From a virus, in IMG/VR virus record IMGVR_UViG_3300043398_000221, positions 1 to 45,639 of that record: DNA of 45,639 nucleotides. One strand, written 5' to 3'. Positions 36,612-44,196 of the stretch are shown here, one piece after another. The translations under genes and the position numbers were made by a program. Positions within the stretch are counted from its first letter, which is position 1, and the number at the start of each line of letters is the position of its first letter. The notes below the pieces were generated by a model. The model was not told the DNA's origin. It ran no database searches and worked only from the letters and a program-made list of their open reading frames with translations.

Positions 36612-38051
36612 ATGAATTCTTTATTATCTGCAATGCAAACAAGAGATGCACGTACTGAAAATGGTATGGCAACTAATTCAACTTCGTTGAACAACTGTGT
36701 AGACTTGTTCTTCACTATCGGCGCTATGCGTGGTCAAGATAAGACTCGTCTTATCAACGCTTTTACAAAAGCATTTGCAGAAGATGCTTTGACAGCCATG
36801 AAATTACTTTTCTGGGCACGTGACGTGCGTGGTGGTGCTGGTGAGCGTCAAATCTTCAAGGATATTATGACATACCTTGCAAATAACCGTACTGAGGTTA
36901 TGCGTAAGAACCTTCACTTGGTAAGTGAATTCGGTCGTTGGGACGACTTGCTTGTACTTTTCGGTACACCATTGGAAGACGATGCGTTGTCATTGATTTC
37001 AGCTGGTTTAAAGGCGAAGAATGGTCTTTGTGCTAAGTGGATGCCACGTCCAAACACTGCTAACCGTGAGGCTAAGCGTCAAGCAAATACTTTGCGTAAG
37101 TTCTTGGGTTTATCACCTAAAGAATACCGTAAGATGTTGGTTGAAAATTCCAACACCGTAGAACAACTTATGTGTTCTAACGAATGGGGTGCGATTGAGT
37201 ACTCTAAGTTGCCATCAAAGGCAATGTCTGACTTGATGAAGACATTCTCTCGTCACGATGCTGTACGTTTTGGTGCGTACTTGGCTAGCCTTGAAAAGGG
37301 TGAAACCAAAATCAATGCTGGTGCCGTATACCCATACGACATCACAAAGAACTTGCGTTTCGGTAACTCTAAGGGTGCTGACTTGCAATGGAATGCGCTT
37401 CCAAATTACATGGAAGGTAACACAGAACGTATCATACCTTTGGTTGACGTTTCTGGTTCTATGAGTTGTCCAGCTGGCGGTAGTTCAACTGTTACTTGTA
37501 TGGAAGTGGCAATCTCTTTGGGATTGTACATCTCAGAACGTAACGTTGGGCCATTCAAGAATGCGTTCATCAGCTTCCACTCAAACCCACAACTTCACGT
37601 TGTGAGTGGTTCTCTTAGTGAAAGATACAACCAAATGGCTCGTTCTGATTGGGGTGGTTCTACCAACCTTCAAGCAGCCTTCAAGAAGGTATTGGATACA
37701 GCTGTTAAGAACAATGTTCCAGCTGAGGATATGCCAACAATGATGTTGATACTTTCAGACATGGAGTTCAATATGGCGGTTGGTCATGGTGGTTGGAATG
37801 CAACAGCGCAAGACATGATTGAAAGCATGTACCGTAACGCAGGTTACGAAATGCCAAAAATCGTGTACTGGAACATCCAATCACGTGGTGATAAGAACAA
37901 ACCAGTTCAATTCGATACGAATGGTACTGCGTTGGTTTCTGGGTTCAGCCCAGCTTTATTGACAGGCTTGCTTGCTGGTAAAGAAATGACGCCATTCTCT
38001 ATGATGATGAACATCATCGGAACTGAACGCTACTCTGTAGTTACAGTTTAA
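36612..38051 (+). CDS. Ro60/TROVE-DUF2828-like vWA protein
   Basis: 479 aa from ATG 36612; a longer frame begins in the promoter. The N-terminal helical repeat region has LLFWARDVRGGAGERQIFKD and LVSEFGRWDDLLVLFGTP, typical of TROVE/DUF2828 ring proteins. The C-terminal von Willebrand A domain has an intact MIDAS: DVSGSMS (Asp279), Thr in WGGSTNL, and LSDMEF. Ro60 and its bacterial relative Rsr bind misfolded RNAs and Y RNAs. Arg codons are nearly all CGT, with AAG, AAC and TTC common, unlike neighbours, which indicates very high expression. Assignment to DUF2828 rather than true Ro60 is possible. Confidence 0.82.
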   Translation: MNSLLSAMQTRDARTENGMATNSTSLNNCVDLFFTIGAMRGQDKTRLINAFTKAFAEDALTAMKLLFWARDVRGGAGERQIFKDIMTYLANNRTEVMRKNLHLVSEFGRWDDLLVLFGTPLEDDALSLISAGLKAKNGLCAKWMPRPNTANREAKRQANTLRKFLGLSPKEYRKMLVENSNTVEQLMCSNEWGAIEYSKLPSKAMSDLMKTFSRHDAVRFGAYLASLEKGETKINAGAVYPYDITKNLRFGNSKGADLQWNALPNYMEGNTERIIPLVDVSGSMSCPAGGSSTVTCMEVAISLGLYISERNVGPFKNAFISFHSNPQLHVVSGSLSERYNQMARSDWGGSTNLQAAFKKVLDTAVKNNVPAEDMPTMMLILSDMEFNMAVGHGGWNATAQDMIESMYRNAGYEMPKIVYWNIQSRGDKNKPVQFDTNGTALVSGFSPALLTGLLAGKEMTPFSMMMNIIGTERYSVVTV

Positions 38052-38058
38052 AAATATT

Positions 38059-38093
38059 AAAAGGGTACGGACGCCTAGCGACTGTACCCTTTT
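38059..38093 (+). terminator. Long hairpin after Ro-like gene
   Basis: AAAAGGGTAC and GTACCCTTTT pair, with a nested CGC-cta-GCG helix in the loop. A short T-run follows, so it may be a terminator, an RNA-stabilising structure, or part of a longer structured RNA. Confidence 0.6.
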
Positions 38094-38105
38094 ATACTTT
38101 GTAGA

Positions 38106-38271
38106 AAGATGCATACAGCAAAAAGAAAAATTAAATTCGATTACTAATGCAGACGATTTATTTGGCGCTTAGGTGCTAATGAATCACGTAGGTTATTGGT
38201 CCTTTACTTTCAAAACCAATGAACTTCGTAACTGGGCTAGAAGTAAATGCCCCAACATCTTGAAGCAAAGC
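38106..38271 (+). ncRNA. Candidate structured RNA next to Ro-like gene
   Basis: About 165 nt between the hairpin and a strong terminator contain no convincing gene. GTTATTGGT (38193-38201) pairs with ACCAAT-G-AAC (38215-38224, one bulge), and GGGC with GCCC further on. The closeness to a Ro-like gene and a 3' terminator would fit a Y-RNA-like partner. A 47-codon frame (38179-38322, MNHVGYWSFTFKTNELRNWA...) runs through the same DNA and the terminator; a small or decayed gene is the alternative. Confidence 0.35.
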
Positions 38272-38299
38272 AAAAAAAGCCCCTTTTTGGGGCTTTTTT
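38272..38299 (+). terminator. Rho-independent terminator
   Basis: A7, GCCCC, T5, GGGGC, T6. Confidence 0.9.
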
Positions 38300-38333
38300 C
38301 GTTTTTAAGCTTTACACTATGAAAATTATTGGG

Positions 38334-38341
38334 TAACTTTG
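38334..38341 (+). promoter_or_regulatory. Host-type -7 box
   Basis: TAACTTTG, ATG 4 nt later at 38346 (leaderless). The -33 position reads TTTAC rather than TTGAC. Confidence 0.55.
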
Positions 38342-38345
38342 TAAT

Positions 38346-38561
38346 ATGGAAAAATTAATCATAAAAACAGTCGATTCTTACTCAAGTAAGATATTTAAAG
38401 GTAAGACCATAAACGAGTACATTATTTATAATGCATTAGAAGATGGTACCAGAATAAGCGCCAGAACCGTAATGGGTGATGAGCAAAAAAATTTAGTAAT
38501 AGCTGATGAAATCATGCATCATTTGATTTCAGGTGAAGAACTAACTATAGAAGAGTTTTAA
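38346..38561 (+). CDS. Hypothetical small protein
   Basis: 71 aa, no recognised domain. Alpha/beta, acidic C-terminus (HHLISGEELTIEEF). Starts directly after its promoter; the next gene begins 2 nt after its stop. Function unknown. Confidence 0.55.
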   Translation: MEKLIIKTVDSYSSKIFKGKTINEYIIYNALEDGTRISARTVMGDEQKNLVIADEIMHHLISGEELTIEEF

Positions 38562-38563
38562 AC

Positions 38564-38929
38564 ATGAGTGATAAATATCCACTAATCCTTGTTTTCTATT
38601 TAGACAGAGAACTAATGATGACACAGGGTGTCATCCAACCATTTGCTGAATCAGTGAATGAAGCACTAGCTAAACGCAACGCGAACGCCATGGCATTCTT
38701 TATACCAACAGACGGTGAAGAACGTGTTGAATGCATTAACCCAATCATGATAAAAGAAGCTGATATGGAAAGCATCAACAAGATGGTTGAAGATATTAAA
38801 AATAATTTTTCTGTTGGTGTATCTGAAGATGAACTACCAACACAAGAGATTACCCTAGAAGAAAATAAACAATGCGATTGCGGTCCAGAGACTGGCGGTT
38901 GCGGAGAAGATTGTAACTGTAATAACTAA
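38564..38929 (+). CDS. Hypothetical protein with Cys-rich tail
   Basis: 121 aa. An alpha/beta domain (YPLILVFYLDREL ... MAFFIPTDGEERVECINPI) is followed by an acidic linker and the tail CDCGPETGGCGEDCNCNN, with six Cys. The tail resembles the CDCGP tail of the protein at 33870. A metal site or disulfide knot is possible. Function unknown. Confidence 0.6.
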   Translation: MSDKYPLILVFYLDRELMMTQGVIQPFAESVNEALAKRNANAMAFFIPTDGEERVECINPIMIKEADMESINKMVEDIKNNFSVGVSEDELPTQEITLEENKQCDCGPETGGCGEDCNCNN

Positions 38930-38930
38930 T

Positions 38931-40037
38931 ATGAATCAATTACCACAGAGCCAACTAAACAAGGTTTTAGAGCTCCTTAAGCTACCTCAAGATATGGAGG
39001 TATTTACAGGTCAAATCAACCAATGTACAAGATATGCTCTTGTAGAAAACAGATTGATTGACAAAACTTACGTTAACGAAAACTTTAAACGAGTTGATAA
39101 GGTAACCTCTGAGTTTGTATCATTACCTAAAACAATAGAACTAGGTGTATATAACCATAATTTGTTGTCAGCATATGTTCATTCGTATAATCTGGACCCA
39201 ATAGGTTTTATCGGTTCAGCATATCGTATGAATAAAGATGGTGTTGAATTAACAATTACCACAGGACCTTTTTCTGGTAAAACATATCATTTTAGTTGGC
39301 AAGAAGTAACCATCACACCAACAACTGATGGTTTTGATATGAGGGTTGAAACTGAACCATGGATGAATACGCAATCAAATGGTTTACCAGCTTTAGACCA
39401 AAGAGTTTCTATTGAGCGTAGAACCACAACAAAGATTGGTAGCGTTAGTATTATTCCATCTAAACAACAAGTGACTGTTACAAACGTTAGATTGGCTGGT
39501 CCAGTAAAAGATTACCCAAGCTACACAAAAACAGAGCTTGAAGCTAAAACAGGTTGGGATGAGTATCAAATAGCTGAAGCTATGGCAACAGTGTTTCATA
39601 TGAAAACAAAAAATGTTGACACACATTGCGTAGCGTTAGGTACCGATATCGAAATAAACGATAAAGCATTGACTGGTGTTGTTTACATCAACGGTGCGAA
39701 ATCTAAAGAAATAAACTTTAGAAGTTTAATTTCATCATACAATAAACCATTACCAGATTTTGTTACACGTTGGAAAGTTTACCACCCAAGTAAAACGGAT
39801 GGTAGTATAGCTTATGGTACAGCGTTACCAGTTATTCAAAACACTTCAACTGAAGATAACACCATCAACATTGTAAAAGGCGCTGCGTTGGGTTATGATA
39901 ATGCAACAAGAACTTTGACATATATTGACGGTACAACACTTGTCTTTGATTTTGAATTCCTTCCAGCCCAAGGTAAAAATGAAACATGGGGTAGTGTAAT
40001 AACCCTAGACGACCTTCAAGAAGATATCTACGGATAA
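38931..40037 (+). CDS. Hypothetical protein
   Basis: 368 aa. Short helical N-terminus (LNKVLELLKLPQDMEVF), then mostly beta with no known motif (GVELTITTGPFSGKTYHF, QRVSIERRTTTKIGSVSIIP). Part of a three-gene unit with 38346 and 38564. Its 3' end converges with the reverse-strand gene, with 2 nt between stops. Function unknown. Confidence 0.6.
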   Translation: MNQLPQSQLNKVLELLKLPQDMEVFTGQINQCTRYALVENRLIDKTYVNENFKRVDKVTSEFVSLPKTIELGVYNHNLLSAYVHSYNLDPIGFIGSAYRMNKDGVELTITTGPFSGKTYHFSWQEVTITPTTDGFDMRVETEPWMNTQSNGLPALDQRVSIERRTTTKIGSVSIIPSKQQVTVTNVRLAGPVKDYPSYTKTELEAKTGWDEYQIAEAMATVFHMKTKNVDTHCVALGTDIEINDKALTGVVYINGAKSKEINFRSLISSYNKPLPDFVTRWKVYHPSKTDGSIAYGTALPVIQNTSTEDNTINIVKGAALGYDNATRTLTYIDGTTLVFDFEFLPAQGKNETWGSVITLDDLQEDIYG

Positions 40038-40039
40038 TC

Positions 40040-40693
40040 TTAAGGTCTGGTACTTGTTCGTCTTATTTTAGTATAAGGCCAACCAGTTTTTTCATGAATC
40101 AAATCATACATACGCCCAATAGTAGCTTTGGTGGCGGTACCCATAAACATGATAGATTTAATCTTTTGTTTAGCCGTTACCTTAGCTAGGGTGTGATGTA
40201 ATCTTTGGGCATCTTCCATACATTTACAAATAATCATGTCAAATTGGTTTTCATTGTAAATGATTAATTTGTTGTAAACAACAATCACTTGCTTCACCAT
40301 TTTTTTAGAGTGAGCTCCAGCAACTAATTTTTTTACTATTACACCGATATCTGGTCTATCATCACCATCATATCCGTATATTGTAAAAGTTTCTTCAACT
40401 TCATACGGTAACGAGTGCAGTATCGTCCAATCACCTAATGGTTTTTCCGTATATAGCTGTCCTAACTCATTTCTGAGCGTTCTGAAGGTATCATCAGGTT
40501 GAGTTGGCTTAACAACACATATTTCAAATTTGACTGGCTTAATGCGCCCAGAATTGAGCCATTTTTTAGGGTAGGTAACTTTATTTGATTCCTTGATTTT
40601 ATAGAAGTTTAAAAACGCAGTTTCTCTGGACTTACACCTATGTAAAGTCTTCTTATACAGTCCGTTAACCAATAAAACCACACGATAAACCAT
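40040..40693 (-). CDS. Hypothetical protein, reverse strand
   Basis: 217 aa. Basic; N-terminus VYRVVLLVNGLYKKTLHRCK, a central alpha/beta region (TFTIYGYDGDDRPDIGVIVK), and a helical basic C-terminus. No known domain. It is divergent from dnaJ with only 57 nt between the ATGs, so the two promoters must overlap; a minus-strand -7 box is not clear. Confidence 0.6.
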   Translation of the reverse strand: MVYRVVLLVNGLYKKTLHRCKSRETAFLNFYKIKESNKVTYPKKWLNSGRIKPVKFEICVVKPTQPDDTFRTLRNELGQLYTEKPLGDWTILHSLPYEVEETFTIYGYDGDDRPDIGVIVKKLVAGAHSKKMVKQVIVVYNKLIIYNENQFDMIICKCMEDAQRLHHTLAKVTAKQKIKSIMFMGTATKATIGRMYDLIHEKTGWPYTKIRRTSTRP

Positions 40694-40699
40694 AAAAAT

Positions 40700-40730
40700 T
40701 TGCTTTTGTCATAAAATTTACGTACCTTTG
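40700..40730 (+). promoter_or_regulatory. Host-type promoter of dnaJ
   Basis: TTG (40700-40702), 20 nt, TACCTTTG (40723-40730), 20-nt leader to ATG 40751. Confidence 0.75.
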
Positions 40731-40750
40731 TATAAAAGTGAATAGTTTAA

Positions 40751-41746
40751 ATGGCTAAAAAAGATTACTATGAAATTTTAGGGTTAACCAGTGGTGCGTC
40801 TGAAGCAGATATTAAGAAAGCGTATAGAACTCTGGTTAAAGAATGGCATCCAGATGTAAATAAAACGCCAGAAGCGGAAGAAAAATTTAAAGAAATCGCT
40901 GAAGCGTATGAGATATTATCGGATGAAACCAAGCGTAGGAATTACGACACTTATGGTCATGTTGATAATGAAAACACTAGTGCCTATAATTCCGCTTTTA
41001 GTGGCTTTGCAAGGCGTGCTAAACAAGTACCAGTTGGTGCTGACCTATCAATCATTGTACCTCTAACTCTAGAGGAATTACATACAGGTATCAAACGAAC
41101 GTTTAAGTTTAAACGTGAAGTCTTATGTAGTGATTGTGATGGAAAGGGTGGTGAAGATATTGAGACATGTACAACATGTCAAGGTAACGGACAAGTCTAC
41201 CGTCTGGTGTCAACACCTATGGGTAAATTTCAATCGGTAACAATGTGTCACGTTTGTAATGGTCACGGAACCATACCTAAAATTTTATGTAAAACATGTG
41301 ATGGACACGGTGTGATAAGCCGCGAAGATGAGATAAATGTGGAAGTACCGAAAGGTGTTTTCAACAACTCGATTTATATCATGGAAGGTCAAGGTGATGC
41401 TGTTAAAGGTGGTATCAACGGTAACTTGAACATTAAAATAACTGAGTTAGCGCATAAAACCTTTACTCGTGTTAAAAACGATTTAAAAACAACACTCAAT
41501 GTTCCGTTTACAACACTTGTTTTAGGTGGTAAAGCTGAAGTCCCAACAATTGATGGCACCATAATAAGGGTCAACATTCCACCACATAGTGACATTGGTA
41601 CAACCTTACGAGTTAATGGTAAAGGAATGTCCATTTATGATTCTGAAGAACGAGGTGACATGCTTATCAATTTAGGTGTTGTAATCCCAAAAAAGATTAC
41701 CGATGAACAACGACAATTATTGGAAAAGCTAGAAGAGACACAATAA
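40751..41746 (+). CDS. dnaJ: DnaJ co-chaperone, type A
   Basis: 331 aa. J domain with HPD at residues 33-35. The Gly/Phe-rich linker is almost absent: only a short [12 protein letters not shown] stretch follows the J domain. A zinc-finger domain follows with four C-x2-C-x-G-x-G units ([32 protein letters not shown]; residues about 128-190), then the substrate-binding C-terminal domains ([35 protein letters not shown]). It is shorter than bacterial DnaJ (about 375 aa), mainly at the linker and C-terminus. It would engage host DnaK. Confidence 0.93.
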   Translation: MAKKDYYEILGLTSGASEADIKKAYRTLVKEWHPDVNKTPEAEEKFKEIAEAYEILSDETKRRNYDTYGHVDNENTSAYNSAFSGFARRAKQVPVGADLSIIVPLTLEELHTGIKRTFKFKREVLCSDCDGKGGEDIETCTTCQGNGQVYRLVSTPMGKFQSVTMCHVCNGHGTIPKILCKTCDGHGVISREDEINVEVPKGVFNNSIYIMEGQGDAVKGGINGNLNIKITELAHKTFTRVKNDLKTTLNVPFTTLVLGGKAEVPTIDGTIIRVNIPPHSDIGTTLRVNGKGMSIYDSEERGDMLINLGVVIPKKITDEQRQLLEKLEETQ

Positions 41747-41761
41747 TTTTTTATTTTTTAC

Positions 41762-41792
41762 TTGCAAATATCGAAAGTAGTTAGTATCTTTG
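41762..41792 (+). promoter_or_regulatory. Host-type promoter
   Basis: TTG (in TTGCAAATAT, 41762-41764), 20 nt, TATCTTTG (41785-41792), 30-nt A-rich leader to ATG 41823. It probably drives the genes up to ClpP and the LETM1-like gene. Confidence 0.75.
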
Positions 41793-41822
41793 TAAAAATA
41801 ACAAACATCATAACTACAAACG

Positions 41823-42263
41823 ATGGCAAAATATCGCGAACCCTTTCAGGACACTGAAGAATTGTTTAAGACCGTATTAAGTGAAACTGGTCTTGAGCGT
41901 ATGGTTAATGTGACTGTATTAAGTCAGGATAACCTAAAAGAAATTACGAAAGTAAGCAAAGCTAATGATTTGATTAAACACATGACACAATATGATGTCG
42001 TTGTGCTTATCAACGAAATCATCTTCGACCAACTTACTGATGACCAAAAACGTATCGTTGTTGAGGAAGCTATTTCTCACATCAGCTACGATTCCGAAAA
42101 TGATAAGTTGACAATTTCAAAACCAGATTTCGTTGCACACTCAGGTGTTCTTCGTAAGTTCGGATTTGAAACACTTCAAACACTTCGTGAAAGCATCAAA
42201 TCGTTGTATCAAGCTCAGAAAGAACAGGAAGATGAGTCTGAAGTTCTTAACGGTGAAGCATAA
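41823..42263 (+). CDS. Phage metallopeptidase-like protein, degenerate site
   Basis: 146 aa. FDQLTDDQKRIVVEEAISHI followed by KLTISKPDFVAHSGVLRKFG resembles the putative phage metallopeptidase family, where the corresponding helix carries HExxH. Here it reads EEAISH: the first His is replaced by Glu, although the second His remains, so zinc catalysis is doubtful. Arg codons are all CGN, as in the Ro-like gene, which suggests high expression. Placed between DnaJ and ClpP. Identification is by pattern only. Confidence 0.5.
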   Translation: MAKYREPFQDTEELFKTVLSETGLERMVNVTVLSQDNLKEITKVSKANDLIKHMTQYDVVVLINEIIFDQLTDDQKRIVVEEAISHISYDSENDKLTISKPDFVAHSGVLRKFGFETLQTLRESIKSLYQAQKEQEDESEVLNGEA

Positions 42264-42514
42264 TGACTGTTGAAGAAATCTATGAGTTAGCACCTGACGC
42301 ATTATTATGTGATGGGTTTGATGAAGCAATAATTGGTGTTGCTGAAAGAAAAGGAATGGAGCCAGTTGTGGCTTACAATAAATGGAAAATAATTGACATA
42401 CTCATGAATAGAGATGGGATGTCTTATGAAGAAGCGGTGGAATTTTTCGACTTTAACATCATTGATGCTTGGGTAGGTGAAATGACGCCAATCTTTATTC
42501 AAACAGAACTTTAA
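42263..42514 (+). CDS. Hypothetical small acidic protein
   Basis: 83 aa, helical and acidic; the ATG shares a base with the preceding stop and ClpP starts 1 nt after its stop. EIYELAPDALLCDGFDEAII and the DGMSYEEAVEFFDFNIIDAW segment suggest a compact helical fold. Close coupling to ClpP makes an adaptor or inhibitor role thinkable, but nothing in the sequence proves it. Confidence 0.6.
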   Translation: MTVEEIYELAPDALLCDGFDEAIIGVAERKGMEPVVAYNKWKIIDILMNRDGMSYEEAVEFFDFNIIDAWVGEMTPIFIQTEL

Positions 42515-42515
42515 C

Positions 42516-43220
42516 ATGGACTACGGAAAGGATTTTGAGAATTACGCTGTGAAGCATTTGGGTATTAGTTCAGCTACGTTATACCAGTGGCAACAACTTC
42601 AGGAAAAATTATATGGTGTTGGTGCATCATTAACACCATATATTCTTGAAGAGAAAGAAATGAGGGCAGTGCAGATTGATATCTTCTCTCGAATGATGAT
42701 GGACAGAATAGTATGGTTAGCGGGGCCAGTAAACGACAGAATGAGCACTGTTGTTCAAGCACAGTTGATGTGGATGGACACACAGAGCAATAATGACATC
42801 ACGTTACACGTTGACTCACCAGGTGGGTCCGTGAAATCTGGTCTATCAATCGTTGACGTTATGGATTATATTTCGTCTGATTTGGTCACAATCAACACAG
42901 GTATGGCTGCTAGTATGGGTAGCATCTTGTTAGGTGCTGGAACAAAAGGAAAACGTTTTTCTTTGAAGCATAGCAAGGTAATGTTACACCAAGTATCTAG
43001 TGGTGCTGAAGGTACAATCCAAGACCTTAGAATATCGTTGGATGAGACTGAAAAATACAACAAAATACTTTTTGGTTTGTTAGGTGAATACACTGGTAAA
43101 GACCCAGAAGTTGTTTTGAAAGATGCTGATAGAGATAAATGGTTGACAGCTGACGAAGCGTTAGCGTATGGTATCATTGACGGTATTATTGGTAAAAAGA
43201 AAGAAACAAAAAAGAAATAA
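42516..43220 (+). CDS. clpP: ClpP protease subunit
   Basis: 234 aa. The N-terminus DYGKDFENYAVKHLGISS resembles Bacteroidetes ClpP, so origin from such a host is likely. The core has SLTPYILEEKEM, DSPGGSVKSGL, the nucleophile Ser133 in GMAASMGS, His158 in MLHQ and the Asp of the DRDKW segment (residues 205-209), so the catalytic triad is complete. ClpP forms a double heptameric chamber fed by ClpX or ClpA; no unfoldase is encoded in the window. About 20 residues near 24-40 look inserted relative to cellular ClpP. Confidence 0.92.
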   Translation: MDYGKDFENYAVKHLGISSATLYQWQQLQEKLYGVGASLTPYILEEKEMRAVQIDIFSRMMMDRIVWLAGPVNDRMSTVVQAQLMWMDTQSNNDITLHVDSPGGSVKSGLSIVDVMDYISSDLVTINTGMAASMGSILLGAGTKGKRFSLKHSKVMLHQVSSGAEGTIQDLRISLDETEKYNKILFGLLGEYTGKDPEVVLKDADRDKWLTADEALAYGIIDGIIGKKKETKKK

Positions 43221-43585
43221 TGTCAGAGCAACATCATAATTTAGCTGATTACTATCACAGTATTCGGGATAAAGCGAAAGACTTCTTTGAGAAAGTCCAT
43301 CAAGAAAGTGATGAAACCAAAGAAGCCTTTTCGCTGATGATGTCATCAATCAACGGTGAAAAAGAATTGACCGATGAAGAAAAAGCTAAGATTGGTGAGC
43401 AATTCAAAGATGTATTAAAAACAATCGGTTTGGTCGGGGCCACTATCTTACCAGGTGGGTTCTTGTATTTCTTGATAGCTAAGGTCTTCAAACTGAATAA
43501 GTTCGTCTTACCAAGCGCTTTTAATAAAGAAGAACCCAAAAAAGATGGTGAAAATCCAGACCAAAAAACCATTGATGGTCAATAA
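43220..43585 (+). CDS. LETM1-like small membrane protein
   Basis: 121 aa; the ATG shares a base with the ClpP stop. The region LTDEEKAKIGEQFKDVLKTI, then VGATILPGGFLYFLI and KFVLPSAF near residues 52-102, matches the short LETM1-like form with one hydrophobic segment and the P-G-G ... P-S-A-F pattern. LETM1 proteins sit in membranes and have been linked to cation exchange and ribosome contact. Role in a phage unknown; ClpP coupling is notable. Confidence 0.6.
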   Translation: MSEQHHNLADYYHSIRDKAKDFFEKVHQESDETKEAFSLMMSSINGEKELTDEEKAKIGEQFKDVLKTIGLVGATILPGGFLYFLIAKVFKLNKFVLPSAFNKEEPKKDGENPDQKTIDGQ

Positions 43586-43630
43586 AATAACCAAAATGTG
43601 TAGTTTTGGTTAAAATAATGACCAAAAAAC

Positions 43631-43661
43631 TTGACAAATTGATTTTTTTGTAGTACTTTTG
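43631..43661 (+). promoter_or_regulatory. Strong host-type promoter of tmRNA
   Basis: TTGACAAATT (TTG 43631-43633), 20 nt with T7, TACTTTTG (43654-43661). The predicted start near 43665 leaves about 40 nt of 5' leader for RNase P removal. Confidence 0.8.
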
Positions 43662-43673
43662 TACTGTAATTGA

Positions 43674-43681
43674 TATTTATC
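43674..43681 (+). promoter_or_regulatory. Late-type element before tmRNA
   Basis: TATTTATC, 23 nt before the mature tmRNA 5' end. With the host-type promoter upstream, tmRNA could be made both early and late. Confidence 0.4.
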
Positions 43682-43704
43682 CTTTACACACGTTCTTTTT
43701 TTAT

Positions 43705-44063
43705 GGGGCTGCCTTGGATTTGATTGAATAATGTCAAATATTGTAAGCATGTAGTGCTAAATTGGAAGCACTTTAAACTGTCTATTGAACTTTTAAATGA
43801 CGACACATTTGCTGTCTCTGAAAATTTCCTTGAAGAAGCTACACTTAGCGTCTCTGGAGAGCTTGCGTTGGTCTAAATAACGCTCATGGTAATACGTTTT
43901 ACCTAATGGTGGTAAATCCACTTGATTATGGTAGGCCATACGCTCTAGGTTGATGAGCGTTACGACAACAACATATTCTTGCGCGAGAAGATAAAGATGT
44001 GCTAAACATGTAGAAAGCTTTTGAAGACTATTTAAGACAGGGGTTCGACTCCCCTCAGCTCCA
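43705..44063 (+). ncRNA. ssrA: tmRNA (transfer-messenger RNA)
   Basis: 359 nt. The 5' end GGGGCTG pairs perfectly over 7 bp with CAGCTCC at the 3' end (G-U at one pair), discriminator A, CCA not encoded. The T arm AGGGG-TTCGACT-CCCCT is intact. 5' TTGGATTTGA and 3' AAACATGTAGAAAGC are typical tmRNA sequences. A candidate first pseudoknot is AGTGCT/AGCACT at about 43751-43770. The tag frame is probably 43799-43876: DDTFAVSENFLEEATLSVSG plus ELALV, then TAA in the loop of GCGTT/AACGC. That is 25 codons and ends LALV, not the usual ALAA; the resume codon is inferred. Confidence 0.92.
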
Positions 44064-44114
44064 CTCAATTTTTTATTGATTCTCATTTTAACTTCCTTCT
44101 TAATGAGAAATTAC

Positions 44115-44152
44115 AACCCTCAGTATTTCGCTTACTGGGGGTTATTTTTTTT
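44115..44152 (+). terminator. Rho-independent terminator after tmRNA
   Basis: AACCCTCAGTA pairs with TTACTGGGGGTT and is followed by eight T. Confidence 0.8.
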
Positions 44153-44174
44153 ATATACATTTCGGTTTCCCGCA

Positions 44175-44182
44175 TATTTATT
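44175..44182 (+). promoter_or_regulatory. Putative late promoter of holin-like gene
   Basis: TATTTATT, 14 nt before ATG 44197, after a terminator. Confidence 0.55.
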
Positions 44183-44196
44183 GGAAAAGTAATGTC

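Noticed and set aside
43793-44086. Reverse-strand 97-aa frame over the tmRNA
   Set aside because: The interval is fully explained by the tmRNA; the frame is its antisense and includes translated T-arm sequence.
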